A stretch of 64,000 bases of DNA from Actinomycetota bacterium (GTDB taxonomy: Bacteria; Actinomycetota; Actinomycetes; Streptosporangiales; Streptosporangiaceae), in contig JAFAYQ010000016.1 in NCBI GenBank assembly GCA_019240215.1, positions 1-64,000 of the forward strand, given 5' to 3'. Shown in pieces: positions 1-10,658 of this stretch; the stretch's first letter is position 1; every line of letters begins with the position of its first letter. Made by a program: the position numbers and the translations under genes. The notes beneath the pieces are model-generated. The model did no database searches, was not told the DNA's origin, and worked only from the letters and a program-made list of their open reading frames with translations.

Positions 1-747
1 GCGTTCAGCGGGACCGGGCTGTTCACTTCGGCGGTGGCGGCCGGTCAGTCCGGTTACGTGATCGTCGGCCGTCAGGTCAGCGGCGGGAGCACGGTCGCCG
101 CCGCCTGGTGGTCGGCCGGGCTGACCGGCTGGCAGCGCGCCACCGACGCCACCCCCGGGGCGCTGGACCAGGCCGGGACCAACCGCCAGATGCTGGCCGC
201 CACCGCTACCGCCGTCGGGTTCGCCGCCGTCGGCTCGGCCGGCACCCACCCGGCCGCCTGGACCTCGGCCAACGGCCGGAGCTGGCAGGCGGTGACGCTG
301 GCGCTGCCCTCCTCGGCCGCCAAGGCACAGCTCAGCCGGGTCGCCGCCAACGGCCGGACGCTGGTCGGGGTGGGCACCGCCACCACCACGTCCGGCCAGA
401 CCCTCCCGTTCGCGGCCCTGTCCAAGGACGGCGGCCGCACCTGGACCGAGTCGCTGCTGCCGTCGCCCGGCGGTTCGGCCGCGGTGACCGCGGTCGCCGC
501 CACCGGCGGCGGTTTCACCGTGACCGGGACCTACGGCCCGGACGGGAGCCAGAACGTGGTCATCTGGACCTCCGGCGACGGCCAGACCTGGACCGCCAGC
601 GCCCCCACCGTCACCGGCCTCAGCGGCCCCGGCGACCAGCAGATCACCGCCCTCACCGTCTCCGGCAGCACCCTGACCGGGGTCGGCTTCTCGGCCACGG
701 CCACCAGCGAGACCCCCACTATCTGGCGTTCCCCCATCCGCGGCTGA
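1..747 (+). CDS. Repeat protein, BNR/Asp-box beta-propeller-like, 5' truncated by window edge
   Basis: The frame is open from base 1, so the start lies outside the window; 248 residues are visible. About five repeats of 35-45 residues can be seen. Each has a strand of the type GFxxVG followed by W-S/T-x-D/N-G-x-S/T-W, for example near SANGRSW, KDGGRTW and SGDGQTW. That is the Asp-box pattern of sialidase-type and photosystem-assembly-type beta-propeller blades. The composition is Thr/Gly/Ser-rich with few charged residues, as in exported actinobacterial proteins. The signal peptide, if any, is upstream. No catalytic residues can be assigned, so the function is unknown. Confidence 0.65.
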   Translation, partial: AFSGTGLFTSAVAAGQSGYVIVGRQVSGGSTVAAAWWSAGLTGWQRATDATPGALDQAGTNRQMLAATATAVGFAAVGSAGTHPAAWTSANGRSWQAVTLALPSSAAKAQLSRVAANGRTLVGVGTATTTSGQTLPFAALSKDGGRTWTESLLPSPGGSAAVTAVAATGGGFTVTGTYGPDGSQNVVIWTSGDGQTWTASAPTVTGLSGPGDQQITALTVSGSTLTGVGFSATATSETPTIWRSPIRG

Positions 748-877
748 CCGCGTCGGCCGGTGCCGTGGCGCACTCAGGGGACCATGCCGCCCCGCAGCGT
801 CCATGTGAAGCGCCCCGCCCAGCCCCTGAGTCACACTCGCCCCGAGCACCCCACCACTAGGTGTGTACTTCGGATTC

Positions 878-916
878 GGGCAGACTTTTGTGCAGCATCT
901 GCGAAAAAGTCTGCCC
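878..916. promoter_or_regulatory. Long perfect hairpin in the 5' region of the nitrilase gene
   Basis: The arms GGGCAGACTTTT (878-889) and AAAAGTCTGCCC (905-916) are perfectly complementary over 12 bp. The 15-nt loop contains a second stem, GCAG-cat-CTGC. The element lies 34 nt before the likely ATG at 950 and 131 nt after the stop at 747. It could terminate the upstream gene, structure the leader or be an operator. There is no clean T-tract on either side. Confidence 0.6.
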
Positions 917-949
917 AAACGCTTGAAGGCGCCCCCTGAGGAGTTCTCG

Positions 950-1813
950 ATGCGCGCCCCCTTGATCGTGGCGGTGGCCCAGCCGCCGTGCACGCCCCAC
1001 GACGTGGCCGCCAACGCGTGGGCGCACGCGGCCGCCATCCGGGCGCCGGGGGCGGCCGGCGCGCGGGTGGTGGTGTTCCCCGAGCTGTCGCTGACCGGGT
1101 ACGAGCTGGACGCCGATCCGGTGGACCCCGGCGACGAACGGCTCCAGCCAATCGTGCAAGCCTGCGCGGACACGGGGGCGACGGCCCTGGTTGGCGCGCC
1201 GATCGCTGATAACAGCAAGAAAATCGAAGAGGGTCGCGCTGGCAACGGAGAGGGCGCCGCTGGCAACGGAGAGGGCGCCCCCGGCAACGGAAAGGGCCGC
1301 ACCGCTAGCGGAACGGGTCGCACCGGCCCGGTGTTCATCGCGGTGCTGGCCGTCGACGGGCAGGGCGCCACCGTCGCCTACCGCAAGATGTGGCTGGGCG
1401 ACGACGAGGCCAAACGCTTCACCCCCGGCCCCACGCCCGCCAAACAGACCGTCGACGGCTGGCGGCTGGGCCTGGCCGTCTGCAAGGACACCGGCGTACC
1501 CGAGCACGCGGCCGCCACCGCCGCCCTCGGCATCGACGCCTACCTGGCCGGCACGGTCAAGCACCTTGAGGAGGCCGGCCTCCAGCACGAGCGCGCCCAG
1601 CAAATCGCCACCCGCCACTACACCTGGGTCGCGATCGCCAGCTGCGCCGGCCCGACCGGCGGCGGCTACGACCAGACCGCGGGCCGGTCCGGCATCTGGG
1701 CCCCCGACGGTTCCCTGATTGCCAGCACCGGCCCGGACCCCGGCGAGGTCACCCGAGCACGTCTGCCCGCCGGTGCTCCAGGCTCGGAATCGACCGCCGC
1801 ACCTGCGCGGTGA
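950..1813 (+). CDS. Carbon-nitrogen hydrolase (nitrilase superfamily) with tandem-repeat insertion
   Basis: The 287-residue protein shows the nitrilase catalytic triad: Glu in VVFPELSLTGYE, Lys in YRKMWLGDDE and Cys in LAVCKDTG. It should hydrolyse or condense a non-peptide C-N bond; the substrate is not evident. I chose ATG 950 because GAGGAG lies just upstream and the family begins with a strand like LIVAVAQPP; an in-frame start at 863 would run through the hairpin. Between the strand ending VGAPIAD and the one starting VFIAVLAVD there is a Gly/Ala/Asn-rich insertion made of four 21-bp units. The 3' end overlaps the convergent hydrolase gene by 65 bp. Confidence 0.82.
   Translation: MRAPLIVAVAQPPCTPHDVAANAWAHAAAIRAPGAAGARVVVFPELSLTGYELDADPVDPGDERLQPIVQACADTGATALVGAPIADNSKKIEEGRAGNGEGAAGNGEGAPGNGKGRTASGTGRTGPVFIAVLAVDGQGATVAYRKMWLGDDEAKRFTPGPTPAKQTVDGWRLGLAVCKDTGVPEHAAATAALGIDAYLAGTVKHLEEAGLQHERAQQIATRHYTWVAIASCAGPTGGGYDQTAGRSGIWAPDGSLIASTGPDPGEVTRARLPAGAPGSESTAAPAR
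1232..1315 (+). repeat. Four 21-bp tandem repeats inside the nitrilase gene
   Basis: Units 1232-1252, 1253-1273, 1274-1294 and 1295-1315 encode the heptapeptides GRAGNGE, GAAGNGE, GAPGNGK and GRTASGT. The first three are nearly identical and the fourth is diverged. The period of 21 bp keeps the frame, so copy-number change would only lengthen a surface loop. Confidence 0.85.
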
Positions 1814-2549
1814 ACCCGGTGTCGACCTCGGCCACCCCCACGCCCGGGAACGGCCCGAGGTCGAGGCGGACCGTCCCCATCGGGTCGATCAGCACGCTGC
1901 GGCCGACGCCGGTCGGCGCCTTGGTGGGCGGCTCGTCCGGGTCGGGCACCTGACCGGCGGCCGCCACCCAGACGGTGTTCTCGATGGCCCGGGCCCGGGC
2001 CAGCGTGATCCAGTGTTCTTCCTTGTACAGGCCCGCCCCCCAGGCGGCGGGCAGCGCCACCAGGTCGGCCCCGCCGGTCACCAGCGCCCTGGTCAGCTCG
2101 GGGAAGCGCAGGTCGTAGCAGATCTGCAGGCCGACGCTGAGCCCGGCCAGCTTGGCCACCACGGTCTGGTCACCCGGCGCGATCAGGGCCGATTCCTGCT
2201 GGCCGAAGGCGTCGAACAGGTGCAGCTTGTTGTAGGCGGCCACCAGCGTCCCGGCGGCGTCGAACGCGACCGCGGTGTTGTACACCCGGCCGTCGGCGGC
2301 CGGGATGAAGACGCCCGCGACCAGCGCCACCCCCGCCTCGCGGGCGGCCGTGGCCAGGCCCGCGCCGAACGACCCGTCGGCCGGCTCGGCCACCGGCCGC
2401 GGGTCCACCCCGAACCGGACCTGGGTCGCCTCCGGGAACACGGCCAGGTCGGCCTGCTGGGCGGCCGCCGCGGCCAGGGCCTCGCGGACCCGGCCCAGGT
2501 TGACGGTGGGCTTCGAACTGACCGGTATCTGGCACAACGCGACTCGCAT
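1749..2549 (-). CDS. Carbon-nitrogen hydrolase, Nit1/Nit2-like amidase
   Basis: This 266-residue nitrilase-superfamily protein has Glu in LAVFPEAT, Lys in YNKLHLFDAFG and Cys in LQICYDLRFPEL. The YNKxHLFD and CYDLRFPEL blocks are typical of the Nit/omega-amidase branch, which includes deaminated-glutathione amidase, so repair of deaminated glutathione-like thiols or omega-amide hydrolysis is plausible. In actinomycetes the true substrate is uncertain. The start is ATG with the family's usual MRVALCQIPV beginning. The gene is divergent from the aminotransferase-methyltransferase gene (77 bp apart) and convergent with the other nitrilase. Confidence 0.85.
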   Translation of the reverse strand: MRVALCQIPVSSKPTVNLGRVREALAAAAAQQADLAVFPEATQVRFGVDPRPVAEPADGSFGAGLATAAREAGVALVAGVFIPAADGRVYNTAVAFDAAGTLVAAYNKLHLFDAFGQQESALIAPGDQTVVAKLAGLSVGLQICYDLRFPELTRALVTGGADLVALPAAWGAGLYKEEHWITLARARAIENTVWVAAAGQVPDPDEPPTKAPTGVGRSVLIDPMGTVRLDLGPFPGVGVAEVDTGFTAQVRRSIPSLEHRRADVLG

Positions 2550-2617
2550 ACCGCCAGCCTAAGCCGCCGAGCCGGTCGGGCTGAGCCGGCTGGGCTGCCG
2601 GGAGCGGCCGGGCATGA

Positions 2618-5520
<2,903 letters not shown>

Positions 5521-5524
<4 letters not shown>

Positions 5525-6234
5525 GAGGTCAGGGCCGCGTACACGACCACGCTCTTGCCGATCAGCGGGTTCAGCGCCTGCTCGGCCAGCCGGGTGGCGG
5601 CCGGCTTCTTCATGATGTCCCAGACCAGCAGCCGGTGGTACGCCTGGGCGGCCGGGTGGTCGTCGTTACCGACCCCGACCAGGCATTTCAGCCACCAGTA
5701 GGGGGAGTGCAGGCCGTGCGCGTGGTGATGCCCGCCGATCGCGAACCCGGCCCGCCGGAGCTTGGCCTCCAGCTCCAGCCGGGTGTAGATGCGCACGTGG
5801 CCGCCCGGTACCTCGTGGTACTCGCGGGACAGGCCCCAGCAGATCCGCTCGGGCAGCCAGGCCGGCACGGTGACGGCCAGCACCCCGCCCGGCCGCAGTA
5901 CCCGCGCCACCTCGTCCATCGCCCGCTGGTCGTCGAGGATGTGCTCGAACACCTCGGCCGCGATGACCCGGTCGAACGAGCCGTCCGCGAACGGCAGCCG
6001 GGTGGCGTCGCCCGACACCCCGGCGCTCTCGGCTCCCGGCGGTACCTCGCCCTCGGCCCGCATCGCCCCGCACAGCCCGGCCACCGCGGTCAGCTCGTTA
6101 CGGTCGAGGTCGAAGGCGACGACCCGGGCGCCCCGGCGGTAGGCCTCGAACGCGTGCCGCCCGTTGCCCGCCCCGACGTCGAGGACCCGGTCGCCGGGAG
6201 CGATCTGCAGCCGGTTGTAGTCGACCGTCAGCAC
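5521..6234 (-). CDS. Class I SAM-dependent methyltransferase
   Basis: The 237-residue protein has motif I VLDVGAGNGRHAFEA, an acidic ribose-binding end at VVAFDLD, a post-I segment GDATRLPFADGSFDRVIAAEVFEHI and motif III LRPGGVLAVTVP. This is the Methyltransf_11 layout used on small molecules and lipids. I place the start at GTG 6234: GGGGG lies 5-10 nt upstream and the codon overlaps the stop of the glycosyltransferase gene (GTGCTGA). The same frame stays open further upstream to about 7206, but that stretch is antisense-like Arg/Gly-rich sequence over the glycosyltransferase gene. It is translationally coupled to both neighbours. Confidence 0.88.
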
Positions 6235-7526
6235 GTCGGCCTGCCCCCTGCGATGGCCTCCTGGTAACAGGCGGCGGTGGCCTGGGCCACGGCCGGCCAG
6301 GCGAACTTCTGCTGGACCCGCGCCCACGCCCGCCGGGCCAGCTGGTCCCGCTCGGCGGCCGAGTCGTGCAGCCGCCGCAGGGCGGCCGCCAGTTCCTCCG
6401 GGTCGCCCGGCGCCACCAGCAGCGCGGCGTCGCCGGTGACCTCGGGCAGGGCGCCCGCCGAGCTGGCCACCAGCGGGGTACCGGACGCCATGTGCTCGAC
6501 CGCGGGCAGCGAGAACCCCTCGTACAGGGACGGCACCACCGCCATCTCGGCGCTGGCCAGCAGCGTGGCCAGGTCCTCGTCGCTGAGCCCGGACACGAAC
6601 CGGACCCGGTCGGCCAGCGACAGCTCGGCGACCAGCCGCATCGTCGGGCCGCCGGCCGTCGCCTTGCCCACCACCGTGAGCCGCACGTCCCGCTCGGTGG
6701 CGACCTTGGCCACCGCCCGCAGCAGCACCGGCAGGCCCTTGACCGGTGAATCGGCGCTGGCCACGGCCACGATGCGGCCGGCCTCGCGGGGGGTGTCGCG
6801 GGGATGGAACAGCCGGGTGTCGACCCCCAGCGGGATGATCTCGACGCTGCCCGGCCGCAGCCGGAAGTCGCGGTAGATGTCCCGGCGCGAGGATTCGGAC
6901 ACGGTGATGACCGGGCCGGCCGCCGACAGCCGCCGGGCCACCCGGGCCTGCATGCGGACGAACCCGTACCAGCGGCGCTTGGACAGCCGGGCCAGCCCCC
7001 GGGTCGCGTCCAGCTCGATCTGCCGGTCCACGCTGATCGGGTGGTGAATGCTGGTCACCAGGGGCAGCCCGAGCCGGGGGACCCCCAGCAGCCCGTAGCC
7101 GAGGCCCTGGTTGTCGTGCACCACGTCGAAGTCGGCCCGCCGCTCGCGCAGCGCCCGCAGCGCCCGCAGGCTGAACGTCAGCGGCTCGGGGAACCCGCCG
7201 CTCCACATGGTGACGGTCTCCAGCACGTCGACCCAGTCGCGGTACTCGTCCCGGCGCGGGGTGCGGAACGGGTCCTCGTCCCGGTACAGGTCGAGGCTGG
7301 GAACCGCCCGCAGCACCGGCCCCGGATCGAGGTCGGGGTAGGGCTGGCCGGAGAACACCTCGACGGTGTGGCCGAGCGCGGCCAGCTCCCGGCTCAGGTG
7401 CCGGACGTAGACGCCCTGGCCGCCGCAGTAGGCCTTGCTCCGGTAGGACAGCAGCGCCACCCGGAGCGGACGTCGGCCGAGGGTCACAGGTCCACCCACC
7501 ATCCTCGTCCGCTGCGGCCGGCGCAC
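6228..7526 (-). CDS. Glycosyltransferase family 4 (GT-B fold)
   Basis: The 432-residue protein begins with a GT-B Rossmann strand, RVALLSYRSKAYCGGQGVYV, carrying the GGxG acceptor-side loop. Its C-terminal nucleotide-sugar half has SLYEGFSLPAVEHMASGTPLVAS with the EX7E motif, then GDAALLVAPGDPEEL. It should move a sugar from a nucleotide donor to an unknown acceptor. It is the first gene of a three-gene cassette (glycosyltransferase, methyltransferase, cyclase-fold) joined by stop-start overlaps. The first start is GTG 7526; ATG 7502 is also possible because conserved sequence starts only after residue 15. Confidence 0.87.
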   Translation of the reverse strand: MRRPQRTRMVGGPVTLGRRPLRVALLSYRSKAYCGGQGVYVRHLSRELAALGHTVEVFSGQPYPDLDPGPVLRAVPSLDLYRDEDPFRTPRRDEYRDWVDVLETVTMWSGGFPEPLTFSLRALRALRERRADFDVVHDNQGLGYGLLGVPRLGLPLVTSIHHPISVDRQIELDATRGLARLSKRRWYGFVRMQARVARRLSAAGPVITVSESSRRDIYRDFRLRPGSVEIIPLGVDTRLFHPRDTPREAGRIVAVASADSPVKGLPVLLRAVAKVATERDVRLTVVGKATAGGPTMRLVAELSLADRVRFVSGLSDEDLATLLASAEMAVVPSLYEGFSLPAVEHMASGTPLVASSAGALPEVTGDAALLVAPGDPEELAAALRRLHDSAAERDQLARRAWARVQQKFAWPAVAQATAACYQEAIAGGRPTC

Positions 7527-7648
7527 CCCGCGTGGCCGGGGGGTCTTAGGGTGCGAACATTACCATCCAGTAGTCCTGGCGCGGATGCGAAGCCAGGGGC
7601 GCCAGAGCACCTGGTTGCCTGGGCGTACACAGTTGTAAAACGGGCTCT

Positions 7649-7664
7649 GGCATGAATCCATGCG
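7649..7664. promoter_or_regulatory. Palindrome upstream of rpiR-type regulator, candidate autoregulatory operator
   Basis: GGCATGAA directly abuts TCCATGCG; the core GCATG-aatc-CATGC (7650-7663) is a perfect inverted repeat, 17 bp before the ATG of the regulator. The half-site GCATGAA matches the stronger palindrome at 10549-10572, but the spacing differs (0 against 8 nt), so a common binding protein is only suggested. Confidence 0.4.
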
Positions 7665-7680
7665 AGAACTTACGATGTGA

Positions 7681-8595
7681 ATGAATCCGTACACGCCGGC
7701 CAGCGAGCGAGGGGCGATGGAGGGCCGCGGCCAGAGCGTCCCCGCTGACGCACTGCTGACGCTGCTGGACGGGCGCCGCCTGTCCCCGGCGCAGCGCCGC
7801 ATCGCGCAGTACCTGCTCGACCACATGCCCGATTCGGCCTTCCTGTCCAGCGTGGTGCTGGCCCGCCGGGCCGGGGTCAGCCAGCCGTCGGTGACCCGGT
7901 TCGCGGCCGCGCTCGGGTTCTCCGGCTATCCGGCCTTCCGGGACGCGCTGCGCGACATCGCGCTGGACGCGCCGCTGCCGGTGCAGCCGGATACGCCCGG
8001 GCCGGACGACGGCACCGGCAACCCGATGCAGGCGGCGGTGGCGGCCGAGATCGCCAACCTGCAGGCCCTGCACGAGCTGCTGGCCGACACCCGGGTGGTC
8101 ACCGAGCTGGCCCGCGAGCTGGCCGCCTCGGTGCCGCTGGCCGTCCTCGGCCTGCGCATCTCGGCCCCGCTGGCCGAGTACTTCGCCTACGCGGCCCGCC
8201 GCATCCACCCCGACGTGCGCTGCCTGACGTTCGGCGGCAGCGTCGTGTTCGACGCGTTGCTGCACGCCAGCGAGGCCGGCGGCAAGTGGCTGGTCGGCTT
8301 CGCGCTGCCCCGCTACCCGGCCGAGACCGTGCAGGCGCTCCGGTTCGCCCGCCAGCTCGGCATGCGCACGGCGGTGATCAGCGACGTCCGCTTCGTGCCG
8401 TTCGCGGGCGAGGCCGACGTGCTGCTGCCGGCCGGCGTCGGCACCCGCCTGCTGTTCGATTCGCACGCCGCCCCGGCCGTCCTGTCGGCCGTGATCGTCC
8501 AGGCGATGGCGGACGCCGACCCGGTCCGCGCCTCGGACCGCCTCCGCCAGCACGAGCGCCTGTCGGCCGGTCAGAGCGTCTTCCTGGACCGCTGA
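7681..8595 (+). CDS. RpiR/MurR-family transcriptional regulator (HTH-SIS)
   Basis: The 304-residue protein has an N-terminal HTH_6 domain at about residues 20-100, with LSPAQRRIAQYLLDH, SSVVLARRAGVSQPSVTRFAAALGFSGYPAF. A C-terminal SIS-type domain follows at about 135-280 (VLGLRISAPLAEYFAY, SEAGGKWLVGFALPRYPAETV). RpiR proteins normally sense a phosphosugar, but members linked to amino-acid or purine catabolism are known. Here it lies beside a HAL-family lyase, an OpuC-type importer, hutF and hutI, which suggests it controls that module. The start is ATG 7681; the upstream palindrome fits autoregulation. It is convergent with the lyase gene across a 417-bp gap. Confidence 0.88.
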   Translation: MNPYTPASERGAMEGRGQSVPADALLTLLDGRRLSPAQRRIAQYLLDHMPDSAFLSSVVLARRAGVSQPSVTRFAAALGFSGYPAFRDALRDIALDAPLPVQPDTPGPDDGTGNPMQAAVAAEIANLQALHELLADTRVVTELARELAASVPLAVLGLRISAPLAEYFAYAARRIHPDVRCLTFGGSVVFDALLHASEAGGKWLVGFALPRYPAETVQALRFARQLGMRTAVISDVRFVPFAGEADVLLPAGVGTRLLFDSHAAPAVLSAVIVQAMADADPVRASDRLRQHERLSAGQSVFLDR

Positions 8596-9012
8596 GACCA
8601 GCCCGGTAACTGAGCGGCAGGTCGAGGCGTTTTCAGATCTTCATGAATAAAACGTCTGACGGTGGGGGCTCCCCAGCGGCGCCCGGGCCTCGGCCGAGAG
8701 GTCCGGCAACGCGGCCACCGGATGGGCCAGGCGGGCCATCGATGCGTACGCGGCGTGCCTCACCAGCCCCTCAATCATGCCCGCCACAAGGGCCCCAGCA
8801 GCCTCACCACTGCGTTTGTACCTCCTGGGCTCGGCCCACAGGCGTCCCGCTAACCCATCCTCCCCGCCCGGCTCGGCTCGTACGGTGTACTGGAGCACGG
8901 GCAGGGATTATCACTGCAAATGCTCCATCGAGGCTCGGGCGGCGAATTCTTACGGCCGGGCCGTCACCTCCGTCGTCACGCGCGTCTCCAGAGCCCCGGG
9001 AGCTTGCGAAGG
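8596..9012. other. Gap between rpiR-type and lyase genes; only a doubtful small ORF
   Basis: No recognisable gene. A minus-strand frame of 85 codons (8641-8898, GTG start) contains a TTA leucine codon, shows no known domain and has no convincing ribosome binding site, so I do not call it. TTCATGAA at 8640-8647 is a short palindrome related to the half-sites of the lyase/importer operator. No terminator-quality hairpin was found between the two convergent genes. Confidence 0.5.
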
Positions 9013-10473
9013 TCACAGCCGGGCCAGGGCGGCCAGGAGGCCGTCGGCGGCGTCGATGTCGGCGTCGAGGGGGCGGTCGGCCATCCGCGTGTCCAGCGCC
9101 GGGGCGACCAGGTCGTAGGCGTCGCGCAGGGGCCCCGGGGCGGGGATCAGGTGGCGCAGCCGCAGGCCCCGGATCGCGGCCACCAGCTCGCAGGCGAGCA
9201 CGATGCGGTGGGCGGCGACGGTGTCGGTGGTGGCCCGGGCCGACTGGGTGGAGAAGTCGGCCAGATCCTCCAGCCCGCGGGACAGCACTGCGGTGCCCAG
9301 CGTGGCCGGCGAGGCCAGCCGCCGGATGTCGGCCAGCGCCGAATGAGCCACGTACTCCAGCGCCAGCACCCCCGAGCTGGCGGGCACGTCGCTGGCCAGG
9401 AACGGCCGCAGCCCGGTCAGCCGGGGCTCGACCAGCGTGCCCAGCCGGGCGGCCGCCAGCGCGGCCGTCTGGAACACCGCCGCCCGGGCCGAGTCCAGGG
9501 CCAGCCCCAGGTAGGCGGTGTAGAAGTTCCCGTTGTGGATGACCTCGCCGTCGGCCGCGTCGATCAGCGGGTTCTCGGCCGCCGCGTTCATCTCGATCAC
9601 CAGCACCTCGCGCAGCGCCCGCACCGAATCGGCGGCCGGGCCGTGCGCCTGCGGCAGCGCCCGGTAGCCGTAGGGGTCCTGGATCCGGGCCGGGTGGAGG
9701 TCCTGGCCGGCCAGCAGGCTGCGCATCCGGGCCGCCACCTCGGCCTGGCCCCGGTGCGGCCGGGCCCGCTGCACGGGGACCGCGTAGGGCTCGGCCGAAC
9801 CCCGGACGACCAGGAACGACAGCGCGGCCACGACCGGGGTGGCGGCGATCAGGTCGGCCAGGTCGGCGGCCGCCAGCGCGGCCTCCCCGATGGTGGCGGC
9901 GTTGCTGCTCATGAACGCCAGCGCGTCGGCCGGGTCGAGCGCGAACGGCGGCAGCGTCTCGCCCAGGCCGCCCAGCCAGGGCCGCTCGCCGATCAGGCAC
10001 AGCGCGGTCGCCGCGAGCGCGCCGAGGTCGCCGGTGCCGATCGCGCCGACCGTCCGCACAGGCGGGATCAGCCCCCGGTTGAGCACCTCGGCCAGCGCCG
10101 TCAGCAGAGCCGGGTCGACCCCGGAGCCGCCCGCCGCCAGCTGGTTGAGCCGGACCACGAGCATGGCCCGGGCCAGCGGGGCGGCCAGCAGCGGCCCGGC
10201 CCCGCCCGCGTGGCTGCGCAGCAGGCGCAGGCCGTGGCCCCCGTCCTGCACCTGGATGCTGCGGTTGGCCCCCACCCCCGTGGTCCGGCCGTAGACCGGC
10301 CGGGTGGCCATGATCGCGTGCACCGCGTCGCGGGCCGCCCGGGCCCGCTCGAGCCCGGCCCCGGCCACCGCCACCGGCTCGCCGTCGCGCGCGATCGTCC
10401 GCACATCCTCGCAGGTCAGTTCCGATCCACCCAGCTCCGCGGGTGCGGGTGACCGGTCCGTTTCCGCCGTCAT
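9013..10473 (-). CDS. HAL/PAL-family aromatic amino acid lyase homologue with altered MIO triad
   Basis: The 486-residue protein aligns throughout with histidine ammonia-lyase: VYGRTTGVGAN (catalytic-Tyr loop), RSHAGGAGP (His), IQDPYGYRALPQ (Tyr and Arg), NPLID...GNFYT (Phe) and LEDLADFST (Glu). Where the family has Ala-Ser-Gly, which cyclises to the MIO electrophile, this protein has Gly146-Thr147-Gly148 in VGAIGTGDLGALA. The usual NGT block reads FMSSNAAT. Ordinary histidine deamination is therefore not assured; elimination from another imidazole substrate is possible. I chose ATG 10473, which has GGGGAGG at a good distance, over ATG 10506. It is divergent from the importer genes across a palindromic operator. 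Confidence 0.82.
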   Translation of the reverse strand: MTAETDRSPAPAELGGSELTCEDVRTIARDGEPVAVAGAGLERARAARDAVHAIMATRPVYGRTTGVGANRSIQVQDGGHGLRLLRSHAGGAGPLLAAPLARAMLVVRLNQLAAGGSGVDPALLTALAEVLNRGLIPPVRTVGAIGTGDLGALAATALCLIGERPWLGGLGETLPPFALDPADALAFMSSNAATIGEAALAAADLADLIAATPVVAALSFLVVRGSAEPYAVPVQRARPHRGQAEVAARMRSLLAGQDLHPARIQDPYGYRALPQAHGPAADSVRALREVLVIEMNAAAENPLIDAADGEVIHNGNFYTAYLGLALDSARAAVFQTAALAAARLGTLVEPRLTGLRPFLASDVPASSGVLALEYVAHSALADIRRLASPATLGTAVLSRGLEDLADFSTQSARATTDTVAAHRIVLACELVAAIRGLRLRHLIPAPGPLRDAYDLVAPALDTRMADRPLDADIDAADGLLAALARL

Positions 10474-10524
10474 GAGCACCTCCCCGTGCACGTAACAAGT
10501 TCGCATACTCCGCAGTCGGTCGCC

Positions 10525-10572
10525 TTGACACCCTCTTCAGGACTCAAGAGCATGAAGAGAAATATTCATGCT
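10525..10572. promoter_or_regulatory. Perfect 8-8-8 palindromic operator with -35-like element in the lyase/importer divergent promoter
   Basis: AGCATGAA (10549-10556), an 8-nt spacer and TTCATGCT (10565-10572) form a perfect inverted repeat, 76 bp from the lyase start and 83 bp from the importer start. A TTGACA sequence (10525-10530) on the plus strand would place a -10 region over the left arm. The geometry fits one dimeric regulator shutting off both promoters; the RpiR protein at 7681 is the obvious candidate. Confidence 0.65.
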
Positions 10573-10637
10573 GGTGACAGGGTGAGTCCAGCGGCAACGG
10601 GGCACAGACCGACGATCAGTCACCGGGGTTACCAACG

Positions 10638-10658
10638 ATGAGCGAGGCCCACGCTTGA
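10638..10658 (+). other. Six-codon upstream ORF ending on the importer ATPase start
   Basis: ATG at 10638 opens MSEAHA, and its TGA (10656-10658) overlaps the TTG start codon of the ATPase (TTGA). GGGG lies about 10 nt upstream of the ATG. It may couple translation to the weak TTG start. No more than positional evidence supports it. Confidence 0.35.

Noticed and set aside
6235..7206. Upstream extension of the methyltransferase frame
   Set aside because: Overlaps the glycosyltransferase gene in another frame and is Arg/Gly/Pro-rich; GTG 6234 has a ribosome binding site and family-like start.
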